Positions 1 to 11,900 of a stretch of 64,000 nucleotides of DNA are shown here, piece after piece. The stretch's first letter is position 1, and the number at the start of each line of letters is the position of its first letter. Both the position numbers and the translations under genes were made by a program. The notes beneath the pieces are model-generated. The model worked only from the letters and a program-made list of their open reading frames with translations. It was not told where the DNA came from and ran no database searches. The stretch is from Epiperipatus broadwayi. Taxonomy: Eukaryota > Onychophora > Udeonychophora > Euonychophora > Peripatidae. Where the stretch lies: positions 3,331,230 through 3,395,229 of the forward strand of contig JAQFVV010006215.1 in assembly GCA_028023455.1 (NCBI GenBank), read 5' to 3'.

Positions 1-610
1 TATATTAAGTTTAATATAGACAATATACATGTATTTAAATATATACATATTGTAATACTTTAGACAAAACGTGTCAAATATTACAAGCTTATTAAAACTA
101 GCAAAGTTAAAATGGGAAATTGATAATTTTCTCATGTTTTTATAACAATAAGTATTTTATCTAAAAGTCTTACATTAAGATCAATTCTGGCCACATAAAA
201 TATTACAAGCTCATTAGAACTAGTAAAGTTAGAATGGGAAAAAGACAATTTAATTTTCTCATGTTTTTTTCTTTATAAAAAAAAGTATTTATTTATTTAA
301 AAGTTTTACATTCCTTAAATAATATGAAAATTCGAAACATTAAAAAAAAAACAATGCCAACACTTATAATTTGTTATAATTAGTTGTAAAAAAAAGAAAA
401 GTATAAAATAAACTAAATAATTTATTCTCTCTTCAGTGATTTTATCTATCAGTTCTAATTTTGGAAAAAAGTACTAAGATGTTTTTTTTTCTCTTTAGAA
501 AGTTTTAAGTTTAATGTTTAAAAGATAATAAAAGAAATAAATAAGTAAAATTTTATTTCTCTTTATCAGGATTTTAAAAGTAAAGGAAAAACAGGTTTTA
601 GCATTTTAAT
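1..610. other. AT-rich non-coding DNA with a direct repeat
   Basis: No gene is recognisable. A segment at about 77-141 (AATATTACAAGC to CTCATGTTTTT) recurs imperfectly at about 198-268 in the same orientation, so part of the stretch is a degenerate direct duplication of roughly 65 bp. The rest is A/T runs. Confidence 0.5.
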
Positions 611-629
611 TAAGAAATTAATCCCTCTT

Positions 630-850
630 CAAATGGGGTCACTGGTGTGGATCATGTGTCTCCAGATTGCTCGGTCTGAAGCCATTTCCTCCTTGAGTGA
701 CATCTCCTGCAGATCCCTTTTCACTTGGTCAATCCATCTGGTCTTGGGTCTGCCCCTGGGCCCTTTCCCCGGTGATTCCATCTACATAATCTTCCTTCCA
801 ATGTAATTTTCTTTTCTTCTCTTAACATGTCCAAAACACTTCAACCTTGA
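630..850 (-). mobile_element. LINE (RTE-like) ORF2 C-terminal tail, degenerate
   Basis: Read on the minus strand, this G+C-richer island gives the C-terminal tail common to many endonuclease/RT LINEs: KCFGHVKRRK, then YIGRK, then GKGPRGRPKTRWIDQVKRD, then SLKEEMASDRAIW. The GRPKTRWIDQVK block after the GHV motif is the diagnostic part. The fragment is 5'-truncated, with no endonuclease or RT palm attached, and the flanks are ordinary AT-rich DNA. It is non-functional. The LINE tail identity is secure; the exact clade is inferred. Confidence 0.8.
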
Positions 851-859
851 TTTTTTCAT

Positions 860-2255
860 TTTTTAATTATCTCTCTAGAATAAAAAGTAATGTTCAAATC
901 AAACAGTAATTAAAATATTATTGTTTTTTGGCATAAGAGAAAAATAACTACAGTGGAATTTTTTTATGATTGGATTTTTTGAATTAATAAAAAAGCAGGG
1001 AAATAACTTTGTAAAAAAATCAATTGGTGAAGGTTTAATGTGGTCATGTATGAGATAAGATGATGATTGAATGGATACAGGATTGTTTTAAAGAAATAAT
1101 ATGGGTGACAGATTAAGCAGACCTATGTCTTGTAAGGAAATCATTCTTGATCAAGCTGTTGAAGAAATCAGTAGCAGCAGTGTTTATGGATTCAGCTGCT
1201 GAGGAAACAGTAGGAGCACTTATTCTGCATTCAGCTGTTGAGTTTTGTAGCTTGAAGTAAGACTCAAGAGAAGACCCCTAAAGTAATCTGTAAGAAGCTT
1301 TGTTTCCAATCCAAAAGCATAACTGTCTCATTCTGTGAGTTAGCCCAACCTGAAAGCTAGTATATTGAGAAAATGGATATATTCAGCCTATGTAAAACCT
1401 GAAGACATTCTATTGTAAAAGTGGATAAATTTAACTATGTATATTACCTTGGAAATTTGTGTTAATGGAGAATCTTACAAAAAAAATCAACAGGAAAAAA
1501 AACAAAATTACAACTACCAAAGAAAAACTAAAAAAAACACATAATAATCTAAGATATCACGATGTGAAAATCTATATCTACAATAATTTAAAGTATTGCA
1601 ATGTGCACATCTTTATATACATTTTATAAATAATTTTAAAAATAAATAATAATTGATAACATTGAATGATTTGTATTATTTTTTTTATTTATTAAAACAT
1701 GTTTTTTTCTCTTAATCGTATTTTTTCTCTAAACTGAAATTGTATAGGAGCTTTTCATTTTCATAAGAAAAGGAAAAAAGGATTTTAGAGCTTCTTTTTT
1801 CTCTTTGAAATGTTGTTTTACAATTTCAATCATTGAAGGGAAAAAAATAATTTATTTATAGTTATGGTTAATTAATTGAATTGATAAGAATCAACAATAA
1901 GTTGAGATTACTTGCTCTATGAAATTATATATTTTTTGATAAAATATATGAAAGTTGAAATTATATTATCATATCATTTATCAATTTTCTTGGTTATTTA
2001 TTAAAATTCAATTGTTGTTAATTTTCTTTTCTAAGCCAATATAATATCTGATAAAATAAAAATACATACATAAAAAGTAATTTTTTAATATTTTGCTTTA
2101 TTACTGCCTAGCATGCTTACAATATATTTTTACTGTATCATATTCATAGCATATAGTGATATGATTAAGTGATGTTTTATATCAATATTTAATTTTCTGT
2201 TCAGGTATTTAATTTTCATTAAAAATTTAAATTTGAATATTCAAATAGCCCACTT
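860..2255. other. AT-rich stretch without recognisable gene
   Basis: No coding similarity was found. Around 1140-1245 a short imperfect repeat (CAGCTGTTGA / CAGCTGCTGA) occurs three times at about 50 bp spacing. Otherwise only homopolymer runs and A/T-rich sequence are seen. Confidence 0.4.
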
Positions 2256-2264
2256 CTTTGAAAT

Positions 2265-2575
2265 GGATGCACTTGTTTCTTTTTGTTAACTAGAAAAACA
2301 GCCACTAGCTATTGCACATGCTTCTTTGATCTTCTGCTTTACATCCTCTCTCTGTGTAAACTATGTCTACTTTTGTTAGCCTGAATCTATGACCAGTTTT
2401 CTGCTAGTGATCTGTAAATATTGATCTGTGTTCTTTGTGTCTGAGAGCTCTATTGTATAAATATCTGTATTGGGCAAGTCTTGTTGACAAATTGGCCATT
2501 GACTCCCCATAATATGCAGCATTGCAAGCTGATTGGATACATTTAATTGTATAGACTACTTGATGTGCTGATTTT
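2265..2575 (-). mobile_element. Penelope-like element, GIY-YIG domain fragment
   Basis: The minus-strand translation begins HQVVYTIKCIQSACNAAYYGES, continues through a short arginine-containing helix (STRLAQYR) to a segment ending KTGHRFR, and ends with a KIKEACAIASG-like block in a shifted frame. The VVYTIKC..CNAAYYGES spacing is the GIY-YIG nuclease core (YT..Y-YGE). The GHRF and KEA blocks are typical of the C-terminal half of Penelope-like retroelement ORFs. The reading frame carries a stop and a frameshift, and the RT domain is absent, so this is a dead 5'-truncated copy. A GIY-YIG domain from another source is possible but less likely given the second Penelope fragment near 8 kb. Confidence 0.7.
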
Positions 2576-2579
2576 TTTG

Positions 2580-3520
2580 ATATAATAATTAGTTAATTTA
2601 TCAAGTACTTGTTAAAAAATAATAGTTTTAATGTCTTTATTCCTCCAGCTATCTGTTCTTCAAATTGGAAGTATGACTTTATTTAATAATAGCATAGTAT
2701 TTTAGGGATTTGTAAATTATTCCAGTAAAACAATTTAAATTAAAATAGATTAATCTTATACATTTATCTTCCTCTTGTTCACAGTCACTTTCCCTAGAAT
2801 CTTGTGATCTTGAGTTAACCTAGAAAAATAATGGTTAATTTATATATATGTAAAAGTTTATATTCATGTTTGGACATAAATAGTTCTCTGAACAGTGCAA
2901 AGGTATTACCTTTAAAGTTCATTCACTGCATTTTATATTTTTCTGAAAATAGTTGGCCTATATATTCATGGTATCCTGTGGCCAGAGCAGTAATTATTAG
3001 CATTTATTAAAATCCAAAATTTTTTAAATTATGATTAATAGATTAGCACTTAAAAATGTACATGCAGAGGATTGTTGTATATCATGCCCCAAATTTGTCA
3101 TTTACTATTGAATCTCTTTTAAATTCAGTCATAAGAGATGACTGTTGATTATTCTTGTATAATGCTGATGATACAACGTATTAGTAGTATAATGTTGATG
3201 ATGCACCTTATAAGAGTTATTATTATTATAACTACTTATGTTGGTATTTTATGCTGATTTTCATTCTCCTTTTATATTTATTCCTTTGTTATTTAACAAT
3301 ATTTATATTTATTCATTCTATATTTGTTCATTGACTATTTCTTAATTCATTGTTTTTAATATTCATTTTATTTATTCTTTGAAGGATGATGATAATTTAT
3401 CATCTCCCATATTACTCCTTTACTACATCTATATTTTGTATTTCTACAATAAATAAATTAATAGTAAACATAAACCATAGATGATATGTAGCAAAGTAGT
3501 GAAATAATATTATGGTGGAA
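2580..3520. other. AT-rich stretch without recognisable gene
   Basis: Nothing coding is seen. A short direct repeat (TATAATGCTGATGATAC / TATAATGTTGATGATGC) lies near 3160-3205. Confidence 0.4.
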
Positions 3521-3523
3521 AAA

Positions 3524-3866
3524 TTTGATATAAAAATACAAATTTTATTAAATGCTAAGCCAAGCTTTCAAAGCACGACTGAAATAGGAATAGGAAGGAT
3601 ATTGGTATTTCCGCTTACATGCAAACATATATTACACTGATCACTGATTTGTAATAAATTTGCATATTTGCATGTATAAATATTTAATTCCCCAGAAGAG
3701 TTAATTGCCTGACTGATTTGCACACAAATATTCATATATGCAAATTTATTAAAAATCAGAGATCAGTTTAATTTGCATTCACATGCAAGTGGAAATATCA
3801 ATATCATTGCTATTTCTATTTCAGTCATCCTTTAGCATTTAATAAAGCTTTTATTTTTATATCAAA
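3524..3866. repeat. Foldback (inverted-repeat) element, ~340 bp
   Basis: The left end TTTGATATAAAAATA pairs with TATTTTTATATCAAA at the right end. The arms continue inward through AAATGCTAAGC / GCATTTAATAAAGC, GACTGAAATAG / CTATTTCAGTC, and GGAAATA / TATTTCC to a centre near 3690. The arms are roughly 120-150 bp with scattered mismatches. No ORF is present, so this looks like a non-autonomous palindromic MITE. No convincing target duplication was seen beyond A/T. Confidence 0.7.
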
Positions 3867-3869
3867 CTT

Positions 3870-6680
3870 ATATAAATGTTAACAGTAGATAGACTGCAAG
3901 TTGATTAAAATAAATGAAGTTCTAGCAAGAGAGAAAGAAGCCATGTGTGATTCACAATGCACAAATGAATGAATTGGTCAGCCTAAGTAAAAGAGTGATT
4001 AGAATTGTGTGTGCAAAATATTAGTTTATGGAAACTCAAGATATCTGGACTATAATTATATATTGGCAGAGTGTGAGGATAATCTATCCCCATTAATCAA
4101 ATGATTATTAATTACTTTTCCAAAAGTAAAATGAATACTATTATTTTCAATTATTTCAGTACTATACTTGTTCAGTTTCAAAGTTTGTCTTAGTATTATT
4201 ATTTTTAAATTTTGATGCTTACCTGACCGATATCATAGTATATATCCCAGATATAGAGCTAAACCTGAGCAAAAATTTTATATCAAACTAACTAATAATA
4301 ATAAAATCTCTTATAAACTAGAGACGAATATATTTCTTAAATATTCCATGAAGTATTTGCTTTGTCATGCCATTTAATTTTATTTTCTTTGGACATAAAA
4401 AAATCTTTGCCATCTTGCTTTTATGTAAAATATTTCATTTATATCTATTTAATATATACAATGCTGCTCTATTCATTAGCAACATTATTATAAAATATCT
4501 ATTTCTTTAAGCTTGCATCATTTGACTAATTCATAAAAACTGAGGTCTTGACCCTCTAATCTATATTTATATCCAAACTGCAAGATTATGACCAACAAAA
4601 TTTATTTACCAATCTATATAAAATAAAGTAAAAATATCTGTTCAGTTTCACAAAATAAAGTCTATTGATATAGTTCAAAATTGGGTACTTATAAATGTAT
4701 ATTTATCTTCCATTTTAAAAGACTATAAACAATGTCCTTTTTTTTAACTATTTGTTTTGAAATGTTGTAGATGTATGTGTATACAAAAATCAATAAAACA
4801 TTTTCCTATAAGTAATTTTTTTAAAAATATTATTCTTTAATTTGAATACATTTTTTTTAAGTTAATGATTATTAAATAATAAATCAATATAATACTTCTG
4901 CTAATACAACTAATAAAATACAATATAACAATTCATCAATTGCTAAAACAGACTATTGCCAAGCGCTTTCAACTCCAACGCGTATTTTCTCCTAAGCGAT
5001 AAATTCAACATTTCATTGTTCCTGGCCAGAAATTTTAAGTTGTTAGAGATCTCATGCTCTATACTATAGTCTATTTAAGACCTAGATATTATTTAACAAG
5101 TCATACATATTTCTGCATCTAATGGATAACAAACACATCAGCATAAAAAAGCTTATATATATATGGTTCATTTTTAACAATGGTTTTATCTTTCTATTTT
5201 CACGTTTTAGTTAACGCATTAATGCTAATGACGCTACTTATGGAAAACCTATCGCCCACACACTTATCTTCATGTAAATATCATCTCTAAAGATCACTGT
5301 TAAATCTTTATCAAGACAATTTAGGCAATATATCAATAAGAAGGTGAGAAAGTAAATACAAATGTAAATGGCAAATATAAAATGAAAGAAGACTACATAT
5401 ATATATAGCAAGATGAAATAAATAAACAAATTTATATCTATTTGAAAATTTTTTTTTCAATTAACGTCGTCAGATGAGAGACAGAGAGAACCGCTCTCTT
5501 GAGTAGTCTTGTAAGTCATATGACCAATTAAGATAGTCGCAGTCTGATAACAGGAAATGTTTTATTCTCCCCAAAGATCTTGGTATTATTATTAATTTCC
5601 TGATTTTGTTTTTTGTTGCCTTAAAACAGAAATATTGTATATTTTTATTACATATAAGTTCAGTACTATTTTTCATTTAAAATTATTTAAATAGAATAAT
5701 CCCAATAATTTTATTCCATGTTTTTGCGGTAGGCTAATTCGAGAGAGAGAAAAAATGATGTCGTCTTTAAGTTAAAATGGTAATGGCAATTAACCTCATT
5801 GCAAATACCACTTAAGATAAAATAACACTACTTTAAAAATATATTTTAGTTATAAAATAAACTTAAAATCTAAAAAAAAAAAAAAGCACAGATAAATATA
5901 ATTTAAAGTTATTTATATATTTTCTATAAATAAACTATGAACTTAGAAACCAGCAGTTGTTTGATGCCTAACTTATCAGAGGTGAAGACAACATTAATAT
6001 TAACACATTTAAAAAATATTTCATACATCACATATTGATTGGCTGACTGCTTGGAGCTGTTTTTTTTTTTTTTTACAAAATGTTAGGCTTGATATAACTA
6101 AAAAAATTTAGAAATCCATTCTGGGATTGTATTCTATATCTTGGATATGTCAACATACCATGAAGATGATGATTGAAACATAATTTTTAGATGAGAATGT
6201 TACAATCTCTTTTTAAAACAATGTTTAGGGAAGTATACTGTATTATTTCTTACTGTGTTTATTTGCTTTGCTTGTCCCCACACTAGTGAACAAAACATTT
6301 CAATTTAGACCAATTAGTGAATTGGACTGATACTGTTAAATTTCAAAATTTTTTACAAATTGTTTATTTAACATTGCTACTATTATTAAAAATTATGATT
6401 TTAAAACATATAAAGATATAAATTATTTTATACGAGTTGTACTATAATTTGTTATTTGTCAAAAAGATGGATTCTGCCCATCAAACATGCAGCTCTCTCT
6501 CCAAGTCTTTCTGTTCATTGCTCTGATACTTAAAGACTCAATTATTTGTGATGATACATTGGATTAATTCCATCATCTAGTTTAAGTGTTAAATGTTTTT
6601 AGAAAAATTCATACTTTAATTACAATGCAGCTTATTATATAATATTTTAACTTTTGCTATATACTAATTTGAGTATTATT
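3870..6680. other. AT-rich stretch without recognisable gene
   Basis: I see no exon, RNA gene or named mobile element in this 2.8 kb. Short open frames around 5240-5680 on the minus strand are low-complexity or unrecognised and carry no family motif. Homopolymer runs occur near 5870 (A) and 6060 (T). Confidence 0.4.
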
Positions 6681-6684
6681 GCAA

Positions 6685-6775
6685 AGGGTTGAATGTAATT
6701 GACAAATATGAATGAGATTAGAATTTAATAATTAATCTGGATGATGGAAATAGTTCAGTATATAATTACAAATAA
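6685..6775. repeat. Dispersed repeat next to LINE 3' end
   Basis: A segment running from GAATGTAATTGA to GATGATGGAAATAGTTCAG is shared, in the same orientation, with 8890-8985 and 40860-40970. Here it abuts the 3' end of the minus-strand LINE at 6790, so it may be that LINE's 3' UTR. This is an inference from adjacency. Confidence 0.45.
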
Positions 6776-7764
6776 AATATTCTCATCCCAAATTTTCAAC
6801 AAACTTACAATTACTGCTTTCATTCAGACCACCCATCAGCTTTTTCTTTTCCTATTTTCTTCTATTTACACTTTGTACACCCTTCCAATCTATTTTTCTT
6901 AATTCTTTTGTTTCTAAGTACATATTCATATCCAATTTCTCTTCTGCTTTGTAATCTCAATAAAGAATCTCTTTTGCTTTACTCTTTAATACTTTGCCAT
7001 TGTTAATCCTATCCTTCCAACTTATCTTTTTCATTTTTCTCCACATCTGCATCAGAAAAGCCATCAATATTTTCATAAGCTTTCTTATAATTACCTAAAT
7101 CTCTACTTCATACAGTATTAAATTTTATATATAGAGCTCGCAAAATAAAATTCTAAACAAAATATTTAATAAATATTATTTTAAAATTCTTACATTAACA
7201 GTTTACAAAATAACTTTCTACTCTTATTAAAAACCCAATTACCAAATACAATTATCATTCTGATATTTTTGTCACTACTTCTATCATTCAGATAAACAAC
7301 GTACTTCCTAAATATTTAAAAGCAGTGGTCTTTTTCTAAACATTGTGTTCTATTGTCACCCTTAATGTTTATTATTTCCACTTATAAATTCACTAATTTA
7401 GACATAATTTTTTTTTTATCTCAGACTTTGTATAATTTTCTTCATTCATAATAACATTTTGTTAAGCTCATTCTTAATATCTGCAAGCATAACCATGGCA
7501 TCTGAAAATATATGAAATGATATTCCTTATCCAAATTCTAAATCCATCCTTACCAAAACCTCATTCAGATAAAAAAATCATTAAAATAATTATCAAAGAA
7601 AACAGATATCTAGTATCTAATGTTTTCCTGTACAGCCATAAAGAGTACTTCATATTCAACTAAAGTTTGGCTTCACTATGTTTATGATACCTTTGTTGTA
7701 TGGCCACATGGTGGAGCACTACTACATACTTTATGGAAATACATCAACAAACTTATCCCTTTCA

Positions 7765-7879
7765 GTCAAGCGTTGTTAGCCGAGAGGTCATCGCACCCGC
7801 CTTGCAAGCAAATAGTTGGTTGCAGACGGGTGTGGGTTCACGTCCTGGCCGATGCTATGACATATGAAAAAAAAAAAAA
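7765..7879 (+). mobile_element. tRNA-derived SINE with target-site duplication
   Basis: A class-II-tRNA-like unit of about 100 bp. The A box is in GTTAGCCGAGAGGTCA and the B box is GTGGGTTCACGTCC. It ends GATGCTATGACATATG followed by an A run. The flanking 14 bp ACTTATCCCTTTCA (7751-7764) recurs as ACTTATCTCTTTCA (7880-7893), one mismatch, as expected for LINE-mediated insertion. The unit is little more than a tRNA plus tail. Related copies are at 13.36, 21.06, 37.18, 57.25 and 59.64 kb. Confidence 0.85.
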
Positions 7880-7904
7880 ACTTATCTCTTTCAATTAAAT
7901 TCAC

Positions 7905-8665
7905 AATAGAGTCAGAACAAGAACAAAAATTGGCATCTTTAGATGTTCTTGTGAAAAGACTTCTTCACGGCAAAATCAAAACTATAGTTTAAAGAAAACC
8001 CATATATACAGGAAAATACTTACCATATACATCCAATCATATCAGAGACACAAAATATGGAGTTATACTATCATTATGGAACAGAGCAAAAGAAGTTTGT
8101 TCAGAAACCAGTGATTTGAAAAAAGAAAAGATTTATATAGAATAAACTCTTATAAAAATGGTCATCCATCAGCTGTTATTAAGAAAACCTTAAATAGACA
8201 ACAAAAAGAAACATTGAAAGAAAAAAACAATTATTGGTACTGCACACATTCCAAAAATAGCACACAAATTAAAAAAAATCTACAATCAGTATAACATCAG
8301 AACAGCTTTCCAGAACCATACCACCCTACAAGGAATTCTAACATTGACAAAGCCTAACCTTGAAATGCTGAAAAGCAAAAAATGTATATTGGTGAGAACA
8401 GTCACCCTATTAAAATGTTATTGCAAGAACACAAGCAGATGATTAGAGGAGAGAAATAGATGTTTCAAAAGTAATAGACCATGCATGCACTAGTGGACAT
8501 ATGTTCAATTGGGACAATACAAAAATATTGGATAGAGAGAAAAAAGTATAAAATTTCAAAGAAGCTGCTCACATGACAATAGCAAATAACCCCATAAGTT
8601 AACCCAATGTGACTATACATAATGTGTGGAAACCACTAATCAACTTTGCTCTTACAAAAAAGTGG
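7905..8665 (+). mobile_element. Penelope-like element fragment (RT end plus GIY-YIG)
   Basis: The plus-strand translation shows SLDVLVKRL, RKPIYTGKYLPYTSNH, KYGVILSLWNRAKEVCSET, later IGTAHIPKIAHKLKKIYN, then MYIGENSHPIK..EHKQM (around 8380-8430) and SGHMFNWDNTKILDREK. The LDVL...YRKPT.T..YL...S.H...K.GVI..L..RA series is characteristic of Penelope-like RTs, and the YIGE segment is the second half of a GIY-YIG core. Several frameshifts and stops split the ORF, and the 5' half of the RT is missing. It lies inside the minus-strand LINE at 6790-10260, so it inserted after that LINE. Confidence 0.8.
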
Positions 8666-8717
8666 AGAAATCAGGAGGAACCACATAAATAAGTATAGAA
8701 AATTTTTACTGACTGTT

Positions 8718-8840
8718 GCCTTTGGTAGGATAGCTCAGTTAATTAGAGCATTATCTTAAAATTCAATATTCAAGAACCTAAGGATCCAGGTTCAATTCCC
8801 ATGCTAGTAGTGTCACTGTTCAGTCCAGCAACACCTGAAA
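8718..8840 (+). mobile_element. tRNA-like SINE or tRNA pseudogene
   Basis: GGATAGCTCAGTTAATTAGAG is an A box with D-arm, and CCAGGTTCAATTCCC about 60 bp downstream is a good B box. The extra sequence between them indicates an insertion or a long variable region. No A-tail follows directly and the cloverleaf is imperfect, so a working tRNA gene is unlikely. It follows the Penelope fragment directly. Confidence 0.6.
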
Positions 8841-8879
8841 AAGAAAGAAAAATAATACCTCTTGAAATAGTGTGCATAT

Positions 8880-8990
8880 ACTAACCTATGTGTTATTATT
8901 AACAGTAGAATGTAATTGAAAAAATTAATTGTTCTAAAGACATTCAATACTTAATATTAGATGATGGAAATAATCCAATTTTATATACAG
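8880..8990. repeat. Copy of the 6.7 kb dispersed repeat
   Basis: GTGCATATACTAACC, then GAATGTAATTGAAA, AAAGACATTCAATAC and GATGATGGAAATAATCCAA are shared with 6685-6775 and 40730-40970. It is about 110 bp of non-coding sequence at the edge of the insertion inside the LINE. Confidence 0.55.
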
Positions 8991-10264
8991 CTAATACTTA
9001 ACCTTACATATATCCTTATATCAATCTGTTCTCTAAGTATTTTTTGATTCATGTGCAAATATTCTAATAATGATCTCTCCTTCCAATAAATGAATCTTTT
9101 TACAAATATTGCATCTTTTTACAAATATCAAATCAAATATCTATTAAAATCTTTTTCAAAATCCATGAAACAAATATTATCCTTTCTCTTTCTATAAATA
9201 AATATTTCAATAATAATAATCACAACTTCGATTGCATTTTTTGTTTTTCTATCCTTTTTAAATACGAATTCCTACTTTACTACAAACTTATCTATTGTAA
9301 AATAAATATGTTTATTTAATACTCTCAATAATACCTCAGCTACATCAATTATTAAAGCATTAGCCTTTTTTTTTTTTTTTTACATAAGAATTATAATTGT
9401 TGAAATAAAAGAATAGACACAATCCTTTTCATTTCATTTTCACATATTAAATCAAAATTTCCTTTTTCCATTTCTTTCAATTGGTTCAAGCATATCTTCC
9501 CCCTCTTTTAATTATTTTCACCTTTAATTTAGCCATAACCAAATTATGATCTCAGTTTATATCAGCATGTGAACCCTTAATATCATTCTTATATCTATCC
9601 TGAATCAATATATGATCAATTTGATAAAGTTCTCTATCACTTGGAGCTTTCCATGAATACAATCTTCTAATATGGTTTTTAAAATAAGTGTTTGCAAGCA
9701 TAAACCTATTCTCCTTACAAAATTGTACAAGCCAGCTATCTCTTTGATTTCTTTTTCCAATACCATAATTTCAAACAATTTTCCCTTCCTTATCTTGTCT
9801 TCAAACAGCATTCCCATCACCCAATAGCAATATACATGCATTTTTTCCTTCATGTTGGATATTTTCCTCTATCTTCTCATATATTTAATCAATTTCAATA
9901 TCATTGTGACTAGTAGTCAGCATATAAACTTGTATGATTACCAAATCCCTATGACTTGAATTTATTCTCATCATTAGCTTATCGTTAATACAATCAACAC
10001 ATTATTCAAAATTTTCTTCCCTACAGCAATGCCAACTCCATTAATTGATCTATCACCACCTGAACAAAATAACTTAACATCTCTGCAGCTCCCCCCACAT
10101 CTCCCTCACTTCACTTCACTTAATCCTGTAACACCAATATTATTTATATACAACTCTCTTTTCAATTTTTACAATTTCCTAGTTTTTCTCAAAGACCTAA
10201 CATTCCACATGCCAATTCTCAATATGCCTTCTCTCAATGAATGAAGTTTATGAGGATTTCATAG

Positions 10265-11395
10265 ATTTTTGACCTGAGTAGTCACATGCCTATTCCTACT
10301 AGATAAAATACCAAAGTCATTCTTAGCTAAGGTCTCAACACCAAATGTATATTTCTGTAGACATTCCCATAATAAAATCAAGGTAATTATAAGGCAGAGT
10401 GTTTTTCTGTTGATTTCTTTGCCCAGCAATAGATTCCATAACAAGCGTAATGCACTAGCTAAATCTCACAAAATGAACTTCAATCTACCACTGCCTCCTC
10501 ACCCATTATTATCTATAGTGATCTTCCACTGACTTGGAAGAAGTGCTGTTGCTGACCTAACGCCCAGCAAGGTGTTGAATTATTTAATGGTAGGTTATTA
10601 CACATCACAGGAATTGTGGCATTTTATAAAAGTAAACATGCCACTATCCTCTTCATCACTTCCTGATAGTGAATGTTGTCCCATTGTCAGCAACTGGTTA
10701 TTTAAAGTACTTTGCTTATTCACAGCTAACTTTCATATCTGAAGATCATTCCCCTATCGGCAATCTATGAATGCTCTGGGTATATATATATTCAAATTCT
10801 TTGGATTTTTATCCGTCTCTTTCATTTCAACTTCACCATATTACCATCCACTGGCTTAAACCATCCTCTCCCTATGCATGCATTTCAATAAAAAACCTTT
10901 ACTCTTCAGCTGATTTAAAAATATCAAACACCTGAATCTTCATATCCATGTTGACAGTGGTTTCTTTTCCTTTTTTATAATATCTGGAATGATGAATAAC
11001 CATTGCACTTAGTTGGGGGGATGACTTTAATAATTACATGTATTGCTTTCATATTTTATATACGATATAAAATTATTATTGATAAACGCGTAGACGTTTT
11101 TTTTTTAATTTCCCCATATAAGAACATTTTTTTAATCCTGGAATCAGGTCAATATTTGGAATTCAACAAATCATTTTTCTGATAGCTGAGAGACAAAAGT
11201 CTCTTTAGGATTTCAATGCTTAATATAAGGTTTTGTTCATAGATTTAATAGCAAGTCTGAAATATATGTTGGTTAGATTTTGTAAATAAAATTATTTTAA
11301 CATACTAAGACATAAAATTAATAGTAAACAAAAATCATGATTAATTAGATGTTTACATTAAAATAATTATATTTGAAAATCAATATAAAATAAAG
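10265..11395. other. Unassigned stretch between LINE and carboxypeptidase exon
   Basis: Positions 10440-10900 are less A/T-rich than the surroundings and could be the 5' part of the minus-strand LINE, but no motif confirms this. 10900-11395 is A/T-rich. If the carboxypeptidase gene is real this belongs to the intron following its exon, and no further exon was recognised here. Confidence 0.4.
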
Positions 11396-11400
11396 CTCAC

Positions 11401-11597
11401 TGCATTATAAGCCAAATTCCATCCATCTGGATTCATAGTAGGTAAAATATGAATTCTTGTAGATTGTATCAGTTTGATAATTTCCGGGTTCTTGTTAAGA
11501 TATTGGTCACATAAATAATCTACTAACTTAAGAAGCATCTCTCTGCCGACTACTTCATTGCCATGCATGTTAGCAACATACTTGAACTCTGGCTCCA
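11401..11597 (-). CDS. Metallocarboxypeptidase (M14, E/N/D type), single internal exon
   Basis: This 197 bp exon encodes 65 full codons that match the N-terminal catalytic region of regulatory carboxypeptidases. It reads [20 protein letters not shown], then [11 protein letters not shown], then [17 protein letters not shown]. The HGNE motif supplies the zinc-binding His and Glu (HxxE) of M14 peptidases, and MNPDG is the strongly conserved block after it. These enzymes remove C-terminal Lys/Arg from peptides, usually in the secretory pathway. The exon is bounded by a minus-strand acceptor TTTTAATAG before it and a donor A/GTGAGC after it. It starts with the last two bases of a codon and ends on a codon boundary. 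No in-frame stop occurs. The exons for signal peptide, propeptide and the later NRNFPD region were not found in this window, so introns must be large or the exon is orphaned. Assignment to CPE versus CPD, CPM or CPN is not possible from one exon. Confidence 0.85.
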
Positions 11598-11764
11598 CTA
11601 TTAAAACAAAAACAAAAGAATGGATTAAACTCAAAATATGAATTATTCTAGAAAGCAATAAATACATTTCACTTATTATAACTTTGATTTTAGCGCAGTT
11701 ACTGATATCATATATTTATTTCAGCAAGGAAAAATTACAAATTTATATCATCATCGTTTTAAAC

Positions 11765-11900
11765 CATTATCAATCCACTACAGAATGATTTCTCCAAGTT
11801 TAATCCAGCTTCTCTGATCCATAGTTCTCTTTTCTCATCACACCAAACAAATTCTCTTATTTCATCCACCCATCTCACATTTGGTATCTTTCTAGATCTT
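11765..11900 (-). mobile_element. LINE ORF2 C-terminal scrap
   Basis: The minus strand reads KRSRKIPNVRWVDEIREFV, then RELWIREAGLNLEKSF, resembling the KRSRGRP..RW.DDI....R..W..LEEAF end of endonuclease/RT LINEs, followed by a stop after GLIMV. Only the tail is present. It lies just upstream of the carboxypeptidase exon and probably sits in its preceding intron. Confidence 0.65.

Larger units (their letters stand above)
6790..10260 (-). mobile_element. RTE-like LINE with endonuclease and RT, nested insertions
   Basis: This is a decayed minus-strand non-LTR retrotransposon. An apurinic-type endonuclease is read from about 10250 down to 9560: RIGMWNVRSLRK, GLSEVK, GVGIAVGKK, then LLGDGNA, NTYF, and a QIDHILIQDR end. 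RT follows, with motif A as CFMDFEKDFNR near 9141-9178. The second RT half is displaced to about 7560-6790, where the YADD box reads F-S-D-A followed by MVMLAD and the tail reads MWRKMKKISWKDRINNGKVL. The gap between the halves (about 7610-8985) holds a SINE, a Penelope fragment and another tRNA-like SINE. Frameshifts and stops are frequent and the second catalytic Asp of YADD is Ala, so the element is dead. Clade assignment to RTE rests on the overall motif order. Confidence 0.8.

Noticed and set aside
8718-8840. Functional tRNA gene
   Set aside because: A and B boxes are good but the acceptor and anticodon stems do not pair and extra bases separate the boxes.
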